Assembly: GCF_001904725.1 (NCBI RefSeq)
Contig: NZ_MRCE01000025.1
Location: 1-64,000, forward strand
DNA: 64,000 bases
Reading direction: 5' to 3'
DNA from: Phormidium ambiguum IAM M-71
GTDB taxonomy: Bacteria; Cyanobacteriota; Cyanobacteriia; Cyanobacteriales; Aerosakkonemataceae
The translations under genes were made by a program, and so were the position numbers. A model generated the notes under the pieces. The model was not told the DNA's origin and did no database searches. It was given only the letters and a program-made list of their open reading frames with translations. Position 1 is the stretch's first letter, and each line of letters opens with the position of its first letter. Shown here piece by piece: positions 10,201 to 19,545 of the stretch.

Positions 10201-12003
10201 AGTGAGGATGTGGCGACCATCCGGGCTAAATACTGCACTGGCGATACTGATCTCATGCCCCCGGAACACAGCAAGTAGATTACCAGAAGTATCCCATAGG
10301 CGGGCGGTGTTATCGTGACTAGCAGTGAGGATGTGGCGACCATCCGGGCTAAATACTGCACTGGTGATACTAATCTCATGCCCCCGGAACACAGCCAAGA
10401 GATTACCAGAAATATCCCACAGGCTGGCGATTTTATCATCACTAGCAGTGAGGATGTGGCAACCATTTGGGCTAAATACTGCACTGTTGACCCCACCCTC
10501 ATGCCCTCCATGCCTTCGCCCTCGGAACACAACCAGGAGATTGCCTGATGTATCCCACAGACGGGCGGTGTTATCGCCGCTGGCAGTGAGGATGTGGCGA
10601 CCATCCGGGCTAAATATTGCACTGATCACGACAGACTCATGCCCCCGGAAGACACTCAGGAGATTGCCCGATTTATCCCACAGGCGGGCTTTATCGTCAC
10701 TAACGGTGAGGATTTGGCGGCTATCTGGGCTAAATACTGCATTATTGACTGTATTTTCATGCCCTCGGAACACAGCCAGTTGAGTGTTGTTCCCAGGCAG
10801 ACTTTCCAAGAAGGTTTCCAGGGTAGCCATTTGCTCAGCGTGTTGGGAAGCGATCGCGGCTGATACGTCCCACAAGCGGGCGATCTTATCCTTTTCGAGG
10901 GTAAGGATTTGGCGACCATTGGGGCTAAGAACTATACTTATAACTCTCTCCTTATGCCCTAAGAACATACTCAAGTGATTGCCCGTTTTATCCCAAAGGC
11001 GGACGCTTATATGAGCAGTGGTAAAGATTTGGCGACCATCCGGGCTAAATACTGCTGCTCCATCTGATTCAACAAATTGTGCTAGGAGATTACCTGATGT
11101 ATCCCATAAGCGAGCAGGTTCAGACCCTGCGGCGGTGAGGATCTGGCGACCATCCGGGCTAAATACTGCACTACTGAGAAAATCATGATGTGCCAAGAAC
11201 TTTGTTAGGAGATTACCTGATGTATCCCAGAGGTGGACGATTTTATATGCAGCAGTAAGGATTTGACGACCATCCGGGCTAAATAATACACTGTTGACAC
11301 CAAGCTCATGCCCCCCCAACACAGCCAGGAGATTACCCGATGTATCCCATAAGCGGGCGGTTTTATCATCACTAGCAGTGAGGATGTGGCGACCATCTGG
11401 GCTAAATATTGCTTTCCAGACCCGCTCCTTATGCCCCCGAAACTCTACCAAGAGATTACCAGAAATATCCCATAAGCGGGCGGTTTTATCATCACTAGCA
11501 GTGAGGATGTGGCGACCATCTGGGCTAAATATTGCTTTCCAGACCCGCTCCTTATGCCCCCGAAACTCTACCAAGAGATTACCAGAAATATCCCATAAGC
11601 GGGCAGTTTTATCATCACTAGCAGTGAGGATGTGGCGACCATCTGGGCTAAATATTGCTTTCCAGACCCGCTCCTTATGCCCCCGAAACTCTACCAAGAG
11701 ATTACCAGAAATATCCCACAGGCGGGCAGTTTTATCATCACTAGCAGTGAGGATGTGGCGACCATCTGGGCTAAATATTGCACTTGAGATTCCTTCTTTA
11801 TGCAGAAATAGGGCAATTTGCCCGCCAAATGCTTGCACGGGTTGCCGCGTTCCTGATGGGTTGGATTTTTCTATGTTCGGGGAATGAGATGGTGTAGGAG
11901 TCTTGGTTTGGGCGCTGATGGGGATGCTGTAGACACCAGCAAATACCGCACCCATCAGAAGTGCAAAACAGCGATGCCTTGTTCGAGAGTTATTTGCAAA
12001 CAT
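7210..12003 (-). CDS. Giant WD40-TPR-CHAT protein (caspase-clan protease, likely exported)
   Basis: A 1597-residue multidomain protein. Residues 1-31 form a signal peptide (basic start, [12 protein letters not shown] core, ISAQ cleavage region). About 17 WD40 blades follow (about 50-760), then a TPR array (about 790-1090) with repeated YNQAL helices, a coiled-coil linker, and a C-terminal CHAT peptidase domain (about 1300-1597). The likely catalytic dyad is the His of HFATHG (about 1457) and the Cys of LSACETG (about 1505). WD40 blades probably bind partners or ligands that control the protease; that is inference. Blades 1-3 are identical in protein and nearly so in DNA, and blades 13-16 lack the usual GH segment. 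It lies between dnaA and dnaN beside an orthocaspase and a Doc-type toxin. Confidence 0.92.
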   Translation of the reverse strand: MFANNSRTRHRCFALLMGAVFAGVYSIPISAQTKTPTPSHSPNIEKSNPSGTRQPVQAFGGQIALFLHKEGISSAIFSPDGRHILTASDDKTARLWDISGNLLVEFRGHKERVWKAIFSPDGRHILTASDDKTARLWDISGNLLVEFRGHKERVWKAIFSPDGRHILTASDDKTARLWDISGNLLVEFRGHKERVWKAIFSPDGRHILTASDDKTARLWDTSGNLLAVLGGHELGVNSVLFSPDGRQILTAAYKIVHLWDTSGNLLTKFLAHHDFLSSAVFSPDGRQILTAAGSEPARLWDTSGNLLAQFVESDGAAVFSPDGRQIFTTAHISVRLWDKTGNHLSMFLGHKERVISIVLSPNGRQILTLEKDKIARLWDVSAAIASQHAEQMATLETFLESLPGNNTQLAVFRGHENTVNNAVFSPDSRQILTVSDDKARLWDKSGNLLSVFRGHESVVISAIFSPDGRHILTASGDNTARLWDTSGNLLVVFRGRRHGGHEGGVNSAVFSPNGCHILTASDDKIASLWDISGNLLAVFRGHEISITSAVFSPDGRHILTASHDNTARLWDTSGNLLAVFRGHEISIASAVFSPDGRHILTASHDNPASDDKIARLWDTSGNLLAVFRGNSAVFSPDGRQILTASDDKIARLWDTSGNLLAVFRGNSAVFSPDGRQILTASDDKIARLWDTSGNLLAVFRGNSAVFSPDGRQILTASDDKIARLWDTSGNLLAVFWGNSPVFSPDSRQILTIMDRTARLWDLSAAIAAQEQTSVLQTFEVGISENNALQAAAAFQQGIQLNQQGTVESKQLAIQQLQEAFKLYRADNNHAKAALTLVLIGNIYANLGQFQSALDSYNQALPLSRQVGARAEEAIILNSLGQLYNDLADPKTAVDYYNQALPLFYQLNDYGGAAITFNNIGDIQAATEKWENALESYNKGLIISRPAGDLTAEATALMGIGNTYIASEEWSTALNAYNQSLIISRNLNDKVKQTTILNQLGKIHAALGQNSTAIEHYNQALSLSQQLGYKTEEAHILYNQALFNRQQNNLTAAKTQIETAINIIESLRTQIASQELRQSYFARNQDYYQFYIDLLMQLHQQNPNKGYDGEALHISERARARSLLELLTEATANIRTGVDPKLLEQERNLQQQLNALENRRYQLQSGQYSEQELNEIKQKSDHILTQLKQLEAQIRINSPRYADLKYPQPLNLQQIQQQVLDDDTLLLQYSLGQDRSFLWAVTKNSITSYVLPKESEIEAAVKTFRESVTKNNAATLDTGLPLSKILLAPVADQLGNKRLLIVGDGALQFVPFTALPLPDSPTNPLLVQNEIVTLPSASTVAIQRRQLQNRTPVAKTVAVIADPVFSPKDSRISGNPPTPTNNTLSQLSLNRAARNLGLGEDGGGRIFDRLKYTRTEADKILALVSQGQRLQAFDFDASRQIATNPDLSQYQIIHFATHGLLDPVNPELSGIVLSLYDQNGKSQDGFLRLHDIFNLNLPAELVVLSACETGLGENVKGEGLVGLTRGFMYAGSRRVVVSLWSVNDAATSELMAKFYQKILQGGKNPVQALREAQLEMWNSQDRRSPYYWAAFTVQGDWR
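9795..10195 (-). repeat. 108-nt tandem repeats coding for short WD40 blades
   Basis: Within the WD40-CHAT gene a 108-nt unit (36 codons) recurs with almost no base changes; CCCGGAAC recurs at 9903, 10011 and 10119. Each unit encodes [11 protein letters not shown] through LLAVFRG. Normal blades here have 41 residues, so five or six residues with the GH dipeptide are missing. The near-identity indicates recent duplication by slippage or recombination. Confidence 0.9.
11400..11780 (-). repeat. 123-nt tandem repeats coding for identical WD40 blades
   Basis: Three head-to-tail 123-nt units (41 codons each) near the 5' end of the WD40-CHAT gene are almost identical in DNA; GCTTTCC recurs at 11411, 11534 and 11657. 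Each encodes [20 protein letters not shown] through [11 protein letters not shown]. Such uniformity points to recent expansion or gene conversion, and copy number is likely to vary between strains. Confidence 0.9.
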
Positions 12004-12105
12004 ATAATCCCCACTCCTTAAAGACCCTTGAAAAATGCAAAAAATAAATTTTTCTAAATTGTTTTTATTTCAATTTTTTACCTATTACCATGATTAGAAT
12101 TAAAA

Positions 12106-12495
12106 TCATCCTCTCAGTACAGAATTTTTTCTTAACCATTGGGCTAAAGATTCTTGATTTTCTTCGTCAGTTGCCAACCGTTCCATTATCTGCACGACCT
12201 CCTTTTCAGGAACTTCTAGTAAATAGCCATTTATCAACAAAAAAGTTGCCATTACTGTAAAAGCTGTGCGTTTATTACCATCAATAAATGGATGGTTTTT
12301 CGCCAAACCATAACCATAAGCAGCAGCTAGATCAAATAAATCGGGTTCACCGTAAACTAATAAATGTTTTGGTCTAGCCAAACTCGCAACCAGTAAATTT
12401 TCATCTCTGATTCCCAAACTGCCACCATGCTGTTGAATTTGATCTTGTTGGATGAATCGCACAATTTCTTCAGAAATCCATAACGGTTCATTCAC
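12106..12495 (-). CDS. Doc/Fic-fold toxin (death-on-curing family)
   Basis: A 129-residue protein with the Fic core HPFIDGNKRTAF (H68, D72, K75, R76). Also present are the Doc-type segments GGSLGIRDENLLVASLARP and AAAYGYGLAKNHPF. Doc enzymes phosphorylate elongation factor EF-Tu; by homology this is the toxin of a toxin-antitoxin pair. It starts with GTG, whose G is the last base of the upstream antitoxin stop codon (TAGTG), so the two are translationally coupled. All core residues are present, so it looks intact. Confidence 0.9.
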   Translation of the reverse strand: MNEPLWISEEIVRFIQQDQIQQHGGSLGIRDENLLVASLARPKHLLVYGEPDLFDLAAAYGYGLAKNHPFIDGNKRTAFTVMATFLLINGYLLEVPEKEVVQIMERLATDEENQESLAQWLRKNSVLRG

Positions 12496-12716
12496 TAAGC
12501 TAATTCCCGTAACGCATTTTTATACTTCTCACTAATCACTTGATAAGCTGCCATTGCTTTATCAAATTCAGACGGTTCAATGGTTGAGGAATTATCCGGG
12601 TGAGTTTTCTGTGCTTCTTGTGTGAGATTCTGTAAAAATACCAGAGCTTCTGCTAACAGTTCATCAGGTAATTCTCTGGCTAACTTAACGATTTCTTGAC
12701 GCATTTCTTGAGTCAT
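12495..12716 (-). CDS. Putative antitoxin of the Doc-type toxin
   Basis: A 73-residue protein immediately upstream of, and overlapping by one base, the Doc gene. It has a helical N-terminus (LARELPDELLAEALVFLQNL, reminiscent of DUF2281-type small proteins), a polar linker and a C-terminal helix FDKAMAAYQVISEKYKNAL. It does not show an obvious Phd/YefM or AbrB motif, so its role as antitoxin rests on position and overlap. The ATG at 12716 is preferred over an upstream TTG at 12731. Confidence 0.7.
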   Translation of the reverse strand: MTQEMRQEIVKLARELPDELLAEALVFLQNLTQEAQKTHPDNSSTIEPSEFDKAMAAYQVISEKYKNALRELA

Positions 12717-12826
12717 AATATTTAAAAACAAAAACTACTATGAGACATTTCCAAAAATTAAAGGTGCCTTACCACCGATTCCTTGTAGAGAAGTTGTATA
12801 CTCTACAATATTTTAGCGATGCCAAT

Positions 12827-14020
12827 TTAACTCATCAAACGCAAAGGCGTTCCTTCTGTTACTGCTTTCTCAATCTTTGCTTGTGCAACTACCCCATTGC
12901 GAGACAAAACTTTCACTTGTCCTGTCCCCTTAATTGCAGTAAAAACTGTTCCCACATTTACCTTTCGCAAATCAACTCCTCCTAACCACAAATTGGCAGT
13001 ATCTCCACTAACTCGCGTCACCACCGCCTGTGCAGTCGAATTAGGAGAATTAACAAAATACAAAGGTTGCTGCTGATAGTTAGTTCCCGGTTTCACTTCA
13101 TAACGAGGCAACTGATTAAAATGTTTCGGTATTTCTGGGAGAATCTTCTGAAATACTTGTTCAATATTACTATCTGACTGCCAAAGATAATGAGTGAGTA
13201 AATAACTAAAAATTCCCGATATAAACCCATTAATATTTAATTCTCTTGCCAATTGATCGGGTGCAGTCGCAGCTACCACAACACCTTTAGCAACGCCTGT
13301 GCGATAGCTTCTGACAAATTCTTCAGGTGATAATTTTAATCGAGATAACCACTTTTGTTGGAAGGTTCTTTCATCAGGAGAAACTAACACTTTTTTGCCA
13401 CCATCACGAGAACGTACCCGCGAATCTCTAGTAGCGCCACCGGAAAAACAACTATCTAAAACAACGGTAACATTTTCTGTTTTCAGGGCAGACATTAGCA
13501 AAAATAAAGTATGACCCATAATGTCTTTTACTGCTCCGCCTACTTCAGGATAACCAGGTGGTAAGGTACTATCAACTGGCACAAATGTTCCGTTGATTCC
13601 CTCTTGATTTGGCTCAACAACAATGGGGTTAGGATCAAAAATACGCGAACCATGTCCAGAGTAATGATAAACTACCACGTCTCCGGGTTTGGCTTGTTTA
13701 ATTAAATGTTCTTCAAATGCTGTTAAAATTCCTTGTCTCGTAGCTTTGGTATCAGTTAAAACGAGAATATCTTTGGGATTAAACCCAAAGCGATGAATCA
13801 GTAAATTTCGTTGTAAATCTATATCGTTAAGGCATCCTTCCAATGGTTGGGAGGAATATTGATTAATGCCAACGAGTAATGCTAGTTTACGCGAGGTAGT
13901 TTGAGCTAGGGCTTTACCATAGCGGTGCGCCTGCTGTTGGAATAATAACTGATTAATTCCAAGGGCTGCTAATGCTGAACCTGCTGATTGTAAGAGATGA
14001 CGACGAGTGATACGAGTCAT
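12827..14020 (-). CDS. Orthocaspase / metacaspase-like peptidase C14 with Tat-like signal
   Basis: A 397-residue caspase-fold protease. The N-terminus TRRHLLQSAGSALAALG is a twin-arginine-like export signal. The p20 domain starts at RKLALLVGINQY (44-55) and carries the dyad H123 (YHYSGHGS) and C191 (VLDSCFSGG). The C-terminal region after about 290 is probably a beta-rich domain of unknown role. Cyanobacterial orthocaspases cleave after Arg or Lys and are linked to stress or cell-death responses; that is family knowledge and not visible here. It is separated from the antitoxin gene by about 110 nt and lies next to the putative oriC. Confidence 0.93.
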   Translation of the reverse strand: MTRITRRHLLQSAGSALAALGINQLLFQQQAHRYGKALAQTTSRKLALLVGINQYSSQPLEGCLNDIDLQRNLLIHRFGFNPKDILVLTDTKATRQGILTAFEEHLIKQAKPGDVVVYHYSGHGSRIFDPNPIVVEPNQEGINGTFVPVDSTLPPGYPEVGGAVKDIMGHTLFLLMSALKTENVTVVLDSCFSGGATRDSRVRSRDGGKKVLVSPDERTFQQKWLSRLKLSPEEFVRSYRTGVAKGVVVAATAPDQLARELNINGFISGIFSYLLTHYLWQSDSNIEQVFQKILPEIPKHFNQLPRYEVKPGTNYQQQPLYFVNSPNSTAQAVVTRVSGDTANLWLGGVDLRKVNVGTVFTAIKGTGQVKVLSRNGVVAQAKIEKAVTEGTPLRLMS

Positions 14021-14059
14021 GGCAAGGATTTAATCCAGTAAAGCGTAATTACGTACCTC

Positions 14060-14290
14060 AATATCAAACTACTTTAATTGTGGGGAAGATTTGGAGAACA
14101 AATATATTGGGATGTTGAAGGAATATTTTGAGTATAAATACTTTGTGGAAAAGTTAGGGTTTTTTTCCACAAGTTTTCCACAGGATTGTAAATCTGAAAG
14201 ATAGATATGATGAGATTTTCAAAGTTTTTCCACATTTTCCACAGAGTTGGGAACTAAATCGTTAATAAAGTATATAAAAATTTTTATAGG
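14060..14290. other. oriC: Putative chromosomal replication origin (oriC) with DnaA boxes
   Basis: The spacer between the orthocaspase gene and dnaN has five perfect TTTTCCACA boxes: 14144-14152 (minus strand), 14163-14171, 14174-14182, 14226-14234 and 14235-14243 (all plus). A weaker TGTGGGGAA lies at 14079-14087. The boxes are followed by an AT-rich tract (about 14249-14290) that could be the unwinding element. The position just upstream of dnaN fits cyanobacterial origins. Origin activity itself is inference. Confidence 0.8.
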
Positions 14291-14291
14291 T

Positions 14292-14340
14292 ATGTAGTTG
14301 CGCTTCAGCGCCTTTCTTTAGCGCTGAAGCGCAACTACGT
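14292..14340. repeat. Perfect hairpin of the GCGCTTCAGCGC repeat family
   Basis: The arms GTAGTTGCGCTTCAGCGC (14294-14311) and its exact complement (14321-14338) are separated by nine bases. The stem extends to 20 bp with one wobble pair. Shorter relatives occur at 48832-48867 and 35085-35110, so this is an interspersed palindrome. Here it lies between the DnaA boxes and dnaN. Confidence 0.8.
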
Positions 14341-14349
14341 ACCTCCAGA

Positions 14350-14402
14350 TGGTGCGTTACACTGGCGTTTTTCTTAAATGCCGCAGGCTATACGCACCCT
14401 AC
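14350..14402. repeat. GTGCGTTA repeat copy upstream of dnaN
   Basis: GGTGCGTTACACTGG is followed by TGCCGCAGGCTATACGCACC and CTAC. The second part reappears in inverse orientation at 54396-54417 (GTGCGTATAGCCTGCGGCAT). Together with the copies at 2899-3061 and 34207-34240 it defines a dispersed noncoding repeat family. Confidence 0.65.
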
Positions 14403-14493
14403 AAATAGAAGCGGCAACGATCGCCTGAAAATGATAGGATCTCCTTCTGAGCAAAGTTTGCCAGAGTTACTGCACTTAAAGATTTGAACGGCG

Positions 14494-15660
14494 ATGAAAT
14501 TCATTTGTTCTCAAAATGACCTGAATACCCACCTTTCCTTAGTCAGTCGTGCAGTTCCCTCGCGCCCGACACATCCTGTGCTGGCAAATGTTTTGTTGAC
14601 AGCAGATAAGGAAACGCAGCGAGTTAGCTTGACTGGATTTGATTTGACTTTGGGGATTAAAACTAGTTTTGCGGCAGAGGTGGAGGAAGATGGAATTATT
14701 ACGCTACCAGCTAAGTTGCTGAATGATATTGTTTCCCGTTTACCGGATGGGGAGATTACAGTAAGTGATGATGAGGCACTTGCGATCGCAACTTTAACCT
14801 GCGCTTCTGGAAGTTACCAAGTCCGCGGCATGAGTGCAGAAGAATTTCCCGAATTACCTTCTATTGAAGATGGTCAAACTGTTAATTTATCAGGAGAAAC
14901 TTTAATCGAAGGGTTACATGGAACTCTCTTTGCTACTAGTGGCGATGAAACTAAACAAGTATTAACCGGAGTTCATTTAACTTTTGGTAATGAAGGTTTA
15001 GAATTTGCTGCTACTGATGGTCATAGATTAGCAATGGTAGAAACTTTTAATAAACTGGAAGAATCGGCAGATATAGATGATGAAGATTTAGATTTAAATG
15101 CTACTGTTCCCGCTAGAGCTTTGGGAGAATTAGAAAGAATTTTACGGATGAAACAATCAGGAAATGCGGAAACTCCTGAACAACAAGTTTCACTACATTT
15201 TGGTCAAGGTCAAGTAGTTTTTCAATGGTTGGAACAAAGAATTACTTCTCGCTTACTTGAGGGACAATATCCCGCTTATCGTCAGTTGTTACCTCAAGGT
15301 TTTAATAAGTCTTTGACTGTGGAACGAAAGCAGTTTTTGAGTGTTTTGGAACGGATTTCGGTTTTGACAGATCCGAAGAATCAAATTGTGAAGGCTACTT
15401 TGGATGGAGATAATCAAAAGATGACTTTATCTATTGAAGCTAAGGATGTGGGAAGTGGTCGAGAAACTATTCCGATTCAGTTTTCTGGAGATAGTATGGA
15501 GATTGCTTTTAATGTGAAATATTTGATGGAAAGTTTGCGGAATATTAGTACTCAGGAAGTACAAATGCAGTTGAATACTGCTACTAGTCCGGTGGTTTTA
15601 CAGCCTTTGGGTGGTGCGAAGGCTACTCATTTGATTATGCCTGTGCAGTTGCGGAATTAG
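14494..15660 (+). CDS. dnaN: DNA polymerase III subunit beta (sliding clamp)
   Basis: Ring-shaped processivity factor of DNA polymerase III. The 388-residue chain begins MKFICSQNDLN and shows the three-domain clamp pattern, including LRNISTQEVQMQL and a C-terminal hydrophobic-cleft end ATHLIMPVQLRN. Family landmarks such as RAVPSRPTHPVLANVLL near the start and FAATDGHRLAM in domain 2 are clear. It lies directly downstream of the candidate oriC. Confidence 0.97.
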   Translation: MKFICSQNDLNTHLSLVSRAVPSRPTHPVLANVLLTADKETQRVSLTGFDLTLGIKTSFAAEVEEDGIITLPAKLLNDIVSRLPDGEITVSDDEALAIATLTCASGSYQVRGMSAEEFPELPSIEDGQTVNLSGETLIEGLHGTLFATSGDETKQVLTGVHLTFGNEGLEFAATDGHRLAMVETFNKLEESADIDDEDLDLNATVPARALGELERILRMKQSGNAETPEQQVSLHFGQGQVVFQWLEQRITSRLLEGQYPAYRQLLPQGFNKSLTVERKQFLSVLERISVLTDPKNQIVKATLDGDNQKMTLSIEAKDVGSGRETIPIQFSGDSMEIAFNVKYLMESLRNISTQEVQMQLNTATSPVVLQPLGGAKATHLIMPVQLRN

Positions 15661-15710
15661 TGGAAAATTAGAGGTTTTAGAGGTTTCTAAAATCTCTAAG
15701 TTTTAGATTT

Positions 15711-15815
15711 TTTTGAACCGCGAAGACGCGAAGGACACGAAGAAAGAGGAGAAGAATAAATTTTTATATAAATTTTTTGAAACCGCAGAGACGCAGAGGA
15801 CGCAGAGGAAGAGAA
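15711..15815. repeat. Two copies of the AACCGCAGAGACGCAGAGG-type repeat
   Basis: Upstream of pyrR, GAACCGCGAAGACGCGAAGG (15715-15734) and AAACCGCAGAGACGCAGAGG (15779-15798) are diverged copies of one purine-rich repeat, each followed by a GAAGA-rich tail. A third copy lies at 54457-54498. The family is frequent in cyanobacterial spacers and has no known function. Confidence 0.75.
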
Positions 15816-15847
15816 GGAGAGGTTTAGAACTCAAATAGGAGTGTTAG

Positions 15848-16384
15848 ATGAGTGGTAAGGTGATTGAAATTCTTTCGGCGGAAGAGGTTAGACGTACTGT
15901 TAATCGGATGACTTCTCAGGTGGTGGAAAGGTGTCTTGATTTGTCTAAGTTGGCTTTGCTGGGTATTCAATCTGGGGGTGTGCCTTTGGCGCATTTGATG
16001 GCGAAGCAAATTAAATTGTTGGAACAAATAGATGTGCCTGTGGGTGCTTTAGATATTACTTTTTATCGGGATGATTTGGATCGGATTGGGATGCGAGCTC
16101 CTTTGAAAAGCGAAATTCCTTTTGATGTTTCGGGAAAGACGATCGTACTTGTAGATGATGTAATTTATAAGGGACGAACTGTTCGTGCTGCACTTAATGC
16201 GGTGATTGAATATGGTAGACCAGAATCAATTTTTTTGGCGGTGTTGGTCGATCGGGGACATCGGGAATTACCAATTCAACCGGATTTTACCGGAAAACAA
16301 TTACCAACTGCTAAAGAAGAACAGGTAAAGGTTTATTTGCAAGATTTGGATGGCAAGGATGGTGTAGATTTAATTAAACCTTAA
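15848..16384 (+). CDS. pyrR: Bifunctional pyr operon regulator / uracil phosphoribosyltransferase
   Basis: The 178-residue protein has the type I phosphoribosyltransferase PRPP loop [12 protein letters not shown] (100-111) and the PyrR-typical [10 protein letters not shown] and TFYRDDL segments. PyrR converts uracil and PRPP to UMP and, in other bacteria, binds pyr mRNA. No attenuator or pyr gene is seen next to it here, so the regulatory role is uncertain in this organism. The ATG is preceded by AGGAG at 15837-15841. Confidence 0.93.
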   Translation: MSGKVIEILSAEEVRRTVNRMTSQVVERCLDLSKLALLGIQSGGVPLAHLMAKQIKLLEQIDVPVGALDITFYRDDLDRIGMRAPLKSEIPFDVSGKTIVLVDDVIYKGRTVRAALNAVIEYGRPESIFLAVLVDRGHRELPIQPDFTGKQLPTAKEEQVKVYLQDLDGKDGVDLIKP

Positions 16385-16455
16385 AGTAACAGGAAAATTT
16401 TTAGGGTGAATCAGAATTATAATGATGCTATATAGTAATTAAATTAGCTAAGTTT

Positions 16456-17484
16456 ATGGCAGAAACTCAGGTGCGAAAAGCAGACCATTTGCGAATCTGT
16501 CTGGAAGAATCTGTACAATTTCAGCAAACTACTAATGGTCTGGAAAAATATAAGTTTACTCACTGTTGTTTACCAGAAATTAATCGAGATGAAATAGATT
16601 TAACAACTAGTTTTTTGGGTAAAAAGTTAGCTGCACCATTATTAATTTCTTCAATGACTGGAGGAACAGATTTTGCGGGGGAAATTAATCAACGATTGGC
16701 AGAAATAGCCCAACATTATAAAATTGCAATGGGTGTGGGTTCCCAAAGAGTAGCAGTAGAAGACCCGCAGGTGGGGAAAACTTTTGCGGTCCGATCGCAC
16801 GCCCCAGATGCACTTTTGTTCGCTAACTTGGGGGCTGTACAATTAAACTATGAATATGGCATCGATCAATGTGAAAAAGTCATTGATTTATTAGCCGCCG
16901 ATGCCTTAATTTTACATTTAAATCCGTTGCAAGAGTGCGTACAAACCAAAGGTGATACTAACTTTCGCGGATTATTAAATAAAATTGCTCAACTGTGTAA
17001 AAAATTGCCCGTACCTGTGATCGCCAAAGAAGTCGGTAATGGCATTTCTGGGGAAATGGCGCAAAAGTTAATTGATGCGGGTGTGGCGGGAATTGATGTG
17101 GCTGGCGCGGGGGGCACTTCTTGGGCGAAAGTGGAAAGCGAAAGGGCGCAAGATCCCATGCAGCGACGTTTGGGGCAGACTTTTACCGATTGGGGCATAC
17201 CTACGGCTGAATGTATTGTCAGCGTCCGGGATGTTGCGCCTGATGTGCCTTTAATTGCTTCTGGGGGGTTGCGCGATGGCTTGGAGGTGGCGAAAGCGAT
17301 CGCACTTGGCGCAGATCTCGCAGGTTTAGCAATGCCATTTTTGCAAGCTGCGGCTACTTCAGAAGCAGCATTACACGAACTAGTACAAGTATTAATAGCA
17401 GAAATTACTACAGTGTTATTCTGCACAGGTAATGCCACTCTCAAAGATCTGAAACACTCAAAAGCGTTAAAAAGATTAGGATAG
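16456..17484 (+). CDS. fni: Type 2 isopentenyl-diphosphate delta-isomerase
   Basis: FMN- and NADPH-dependent enzyme that interconverts IPP and DMAPP for isoprenoid (carotenoid, chlorophyll tail, quinone) synthesis. The 342-residue protein shows the N-terminal [12 protein letters not shown] motif, [36 protein letters not shown] and the FMN-phosphate loop [20 protein letters not shown], all hallmarks of the type 2 family. Also called idi2 in some annotations. Monocistronic by spacing. Confidence 0.95.
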   Translation: MAETQVRKADHLRICLEESVQFQQTTNGLEKYKFTHCCLPEINRDEIDLTTSFLGKKLAAPLLISSMTGGTDFAGEINQRLAEIAQHYKIAMGVGSQRVAVEDPQVGKTFAVRSHAPDALLFANLGAVQLNYEYGIDQCEKVIDLLAADALILHLNPLQECVQTKGDTNFRGLLNKIAQLCKKLPVPVIAKEVGNGISGEMAQKLIDAGVAGIDVAGAGGTSWAKVESERAQDPMQRRLGQTFTDWGIPTAECIVSVRDVAPDVPLIASGGLRDGLEVAKAIALGADLAGLAMPFLQAAATSEAALHELVQVLIAEITTVLFCTGNATLKDLKHSKALKRLG

Positions 17485-17638
17485 TGGTTAGTAGTTGGTA
17501 GTTAGTGTAAAAAGGTAGAAGGAAAGAAGGCTTCTCCAGTCAACTTTTTACTTTTTTTAACTATTTAATTATTAGTGTCACACTACACTAATAATTAGAT
17601 AAAACTACTAACAATTCACTATTAACCACTAGCAATAT
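17481..17638. repeat. MITE-like element with heptad-like inverted ends upstream of sppA
   Basis: The left end TAGTGGTTAGTAGTTGGTAG (from 17482) is roughly complementary to the right end, which reads AACTACTAAC at 17603-17612 and ATTAACCACTAG at 17621-17632. Inside is a smaller hairpin ATTAGTGT-CACACT-ACACTAAT at 17571-17592. The layout resembles the element at 26861-27045 and suggests a small non-autonomous mobile or amplified repeat that fills the idi-sppA spacer. Confidence 0.5.
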
Positions 17639-17639
17639 A

Positions 17640-19484
17640 ATGGCTAAAATGCGCGATTTTTTCAAATACACCTTTGCCAGCTTTCTTGGGATTTTGGTTT
17701 TCTTTGGTTTGTGTACTGGTGGCTTAATTTTTTTACTGATCTCAGCAGCATTAAAAGATACAGGGCCTGAAGTTAGAAATAAATCAGTTTTAGTTTTTGA
17801 TTTATCTACTAAAATTACTGATACCAGCCCTGGATCTGGTACAGGTGAATTATTACAAAAAGCCGTATCAGGAGAAAGAGATAATGTCGTTACTCTCCGT
17901 ACAGTTTTAGAGACAATTAATAAAGCAGCCGTAGATAAGCGAATTGTCGCTATTTATCTAGATGGTAATACAGAATCCGAAGGAAGAATTGCTGGGTTTG
18001 CTACTCTTAAAGAAGTGAGAAAAGCCCTAGAACGTTTTAAAGCGACTGGAAAAAAAATTATTGCTTATAATGTAGATTGGGATGAACCAAGTTATTATTT
18101 ATCTTCAGTAGCAAACACCATTGTCGTTAACCCAATGGGTGTTTTAGAAATGAATGGTTTGCGTTCCGAAACTTTGTTTTTGAGTGGTGCTTTAGAAAAA
18201 TATGGTGTTGGGGTACAAGTGTTGCGGGTGGGTAAATATAAGTCGGCGGTAGAACCATTTCTTCTAAAAGAACTTAGTGCAGAAAATCGCCAACAAACGC
18301 AAAGATTATTAAATGATATTTGGGGTGATTTCCGTGCCACTGTTGGTAATAGTCGTAAATTAACTCCGCAACAAATTCAGACGATCGCAGATAATAAAGG
18401 TTTGCTAATGGCGAGTGAAGCAAAAAACAGTCGCTTAGTAGATAAAGTAGCTTATTTTGACGAGGTAGTCACAGACTTAAAAAAACTGACTGGTAGTGAT
18501 AACGACGAAGAAAAAAGTTTCCGCCAAATTAGTTTAAATACTTATGCCAGAGTTCCCGATCGAGAAGTCGGGAAAGAACGATCGTCAAGAAATAAAATTG
18601 CTATTGTTTATGCTGAAGGGGAAATTGTTAATGGGCAAGGTAGTTTAAGACAAGTCGGAGGCGATCGCATTGCCAGTCAACTGCGCCAACTACGACAAAA
18701 TAAAGATGTCAAAGCAGTAATTTTACGAGTTAATAGCCCTGGTGGTAGTGCCAGTGCTTCTGAGATTATTCAAAGAGAAGTAAAATTAACTCGTCAAGCT
18801 AAACCAGTCGTAGTTTCAATGGGAAATTATGCTGCTTCTGGTGGCTACTGGATTTCCACTTATGCTAACCGAATTTTTGCCGAACCAAACACTGTTACTG
18901 GTTCTATTGGTGTATTTGGAATTTTACCAAACCTGCAAAAATTAGCTAATAATAATGGTGTAACTTGGGATGTGGTAAAAACTGGTCGATTTGCTGACTC
19001 ACAAACAGTTTCTCGGCCAAAAACCCCGGAAGAATTAGCAATTTATCAAAATGCAGTTAACAAAATTTACTATCAGTTTGTAGGGAAAGTTGCCGATTCG
19101 CGGAAGTTACCAGCCAGCAAAGTTCAAGAAATTGCCCAAGGACGAGTTTGGTCAGGTTTAGCAGCAAAACAAATTGGCTTAGTTGATAATATTGGTGGCA
19201 TCAATGAAGCAGTTCAATATGCTGCTAAAGAAGCTAAATTAGGCGATGATTGGGAAATCAAACAATTGGGGAGAAGTAGTTCTTTGGAAGAACGGTTATT
19301 GAAGAATTTGCTTAGCTATGTGCCAGGTATTTCTCATCAAGAACAATCGGTAAATACAGTGATGCAGTTTGGCAAATTTGAAGAAACTTACCAACATTTT
19401 AAAGAAGAATTACAAGTGTTTGCCAATCTCAACGATCCACTGAATGTTTATGCTCGATTACCTTACAATATGCTGATTGATTAG
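17640..19484 (+). CDS. sppA: Signal peptide peptidase SppA, long (67K) form
   Basis: Membrane-bound serine protease that degrades cleaved signal peptides. An N-terminal transmembrane helix (about 15-36) anchors the 614-residue protein. Two tandem SppA/ClpP-like domains follow. The general-base lysine lies in the first (YKSAVEPF, K201) and the nucleophile in the second (NYAASGGYW, S400), as in the E. coli 67-kDa enzyme. The plant and cyanobacterial form is reported to be light-regulated; no evidence for that is visible here. Convergent with sufR, with a strong hairpin between. Confidence 0.94.
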   Translation: MAKMRDFFKYTFASFLGILVFFGLCTGGLIFLLISAALKDTGPEVRNKSVLVFDLSTKITDTSPGSGTGELLQKAVSGERDNVVTLRTVLETINKAAVDKRIVAIYLDGNTESEGRIAGFATLKEVRKALERFKATGKKIIAYNVDWDEPSYYLSSVANTIVVNPMGVLEMNGLRSETLFLSGALEKYGVGVQVLRVGKYKSAVEPFLLKELSAENRQQTQRLLNDIWGDFRATVGNSRKLTPQQIQTIADNKGLLMASEAKNSRLVDKVAYFDEVVTDLKKLTGSDNDEEKSFRQISLNTYARVPDREVGKERSSRNKIAIVYAEGEIVNGQGSLRQVGGDRIASQLRQLRQNKDVKAVILRVNSPGGSASASEIIQREVKLTRQAKPVVVSMGNYAASGGYWISTYANRIFAEPNTVTGSIGVFGILPNLQKLANNNGVTWDVVKTGRFADSQTVSRPKTPEELAIYQNAVNKIYYQFVGKVADSRKLPASKVQEIAQGRVWSGLAAKQIGLVDNIGGINEAVQYAAKEAKLGDDWEIKQLGRSSSLEERLLKNLLSYVPGISHQEQSVNTVMQFGKFEETYQHFKEELQVFANLNDPLNVYARLPYNMLID

Positions 19485-19500
19485 TTAGCTATATTACTGA

Positions 19501-19531
19501 AATCCCCAACTTCTCGCAGAAGTTGGGGATT
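19501..19531. terminator. Bidirectional terminator hairpin between sppA and sufR
   Basis: A perfect 14-bp stem, AATCCCCAACTTCT and its complement, with a CGC loop, sits between the convergent ends of sppA and sufR. T-rich flanks are present on the plus side (TTTAAATTC), so it can serve both genes. Confidence 0.8.
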
Positions 19532-19545
19532 TAAATTCAGGATAA

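Noticed and set aside
9795-11780. Repeat arrays that at first look CRISPR-like
   Set aside because: Units are 108 or 123 nt without spacers, in frame with a WD40 protein, and no cas gene is nearby.
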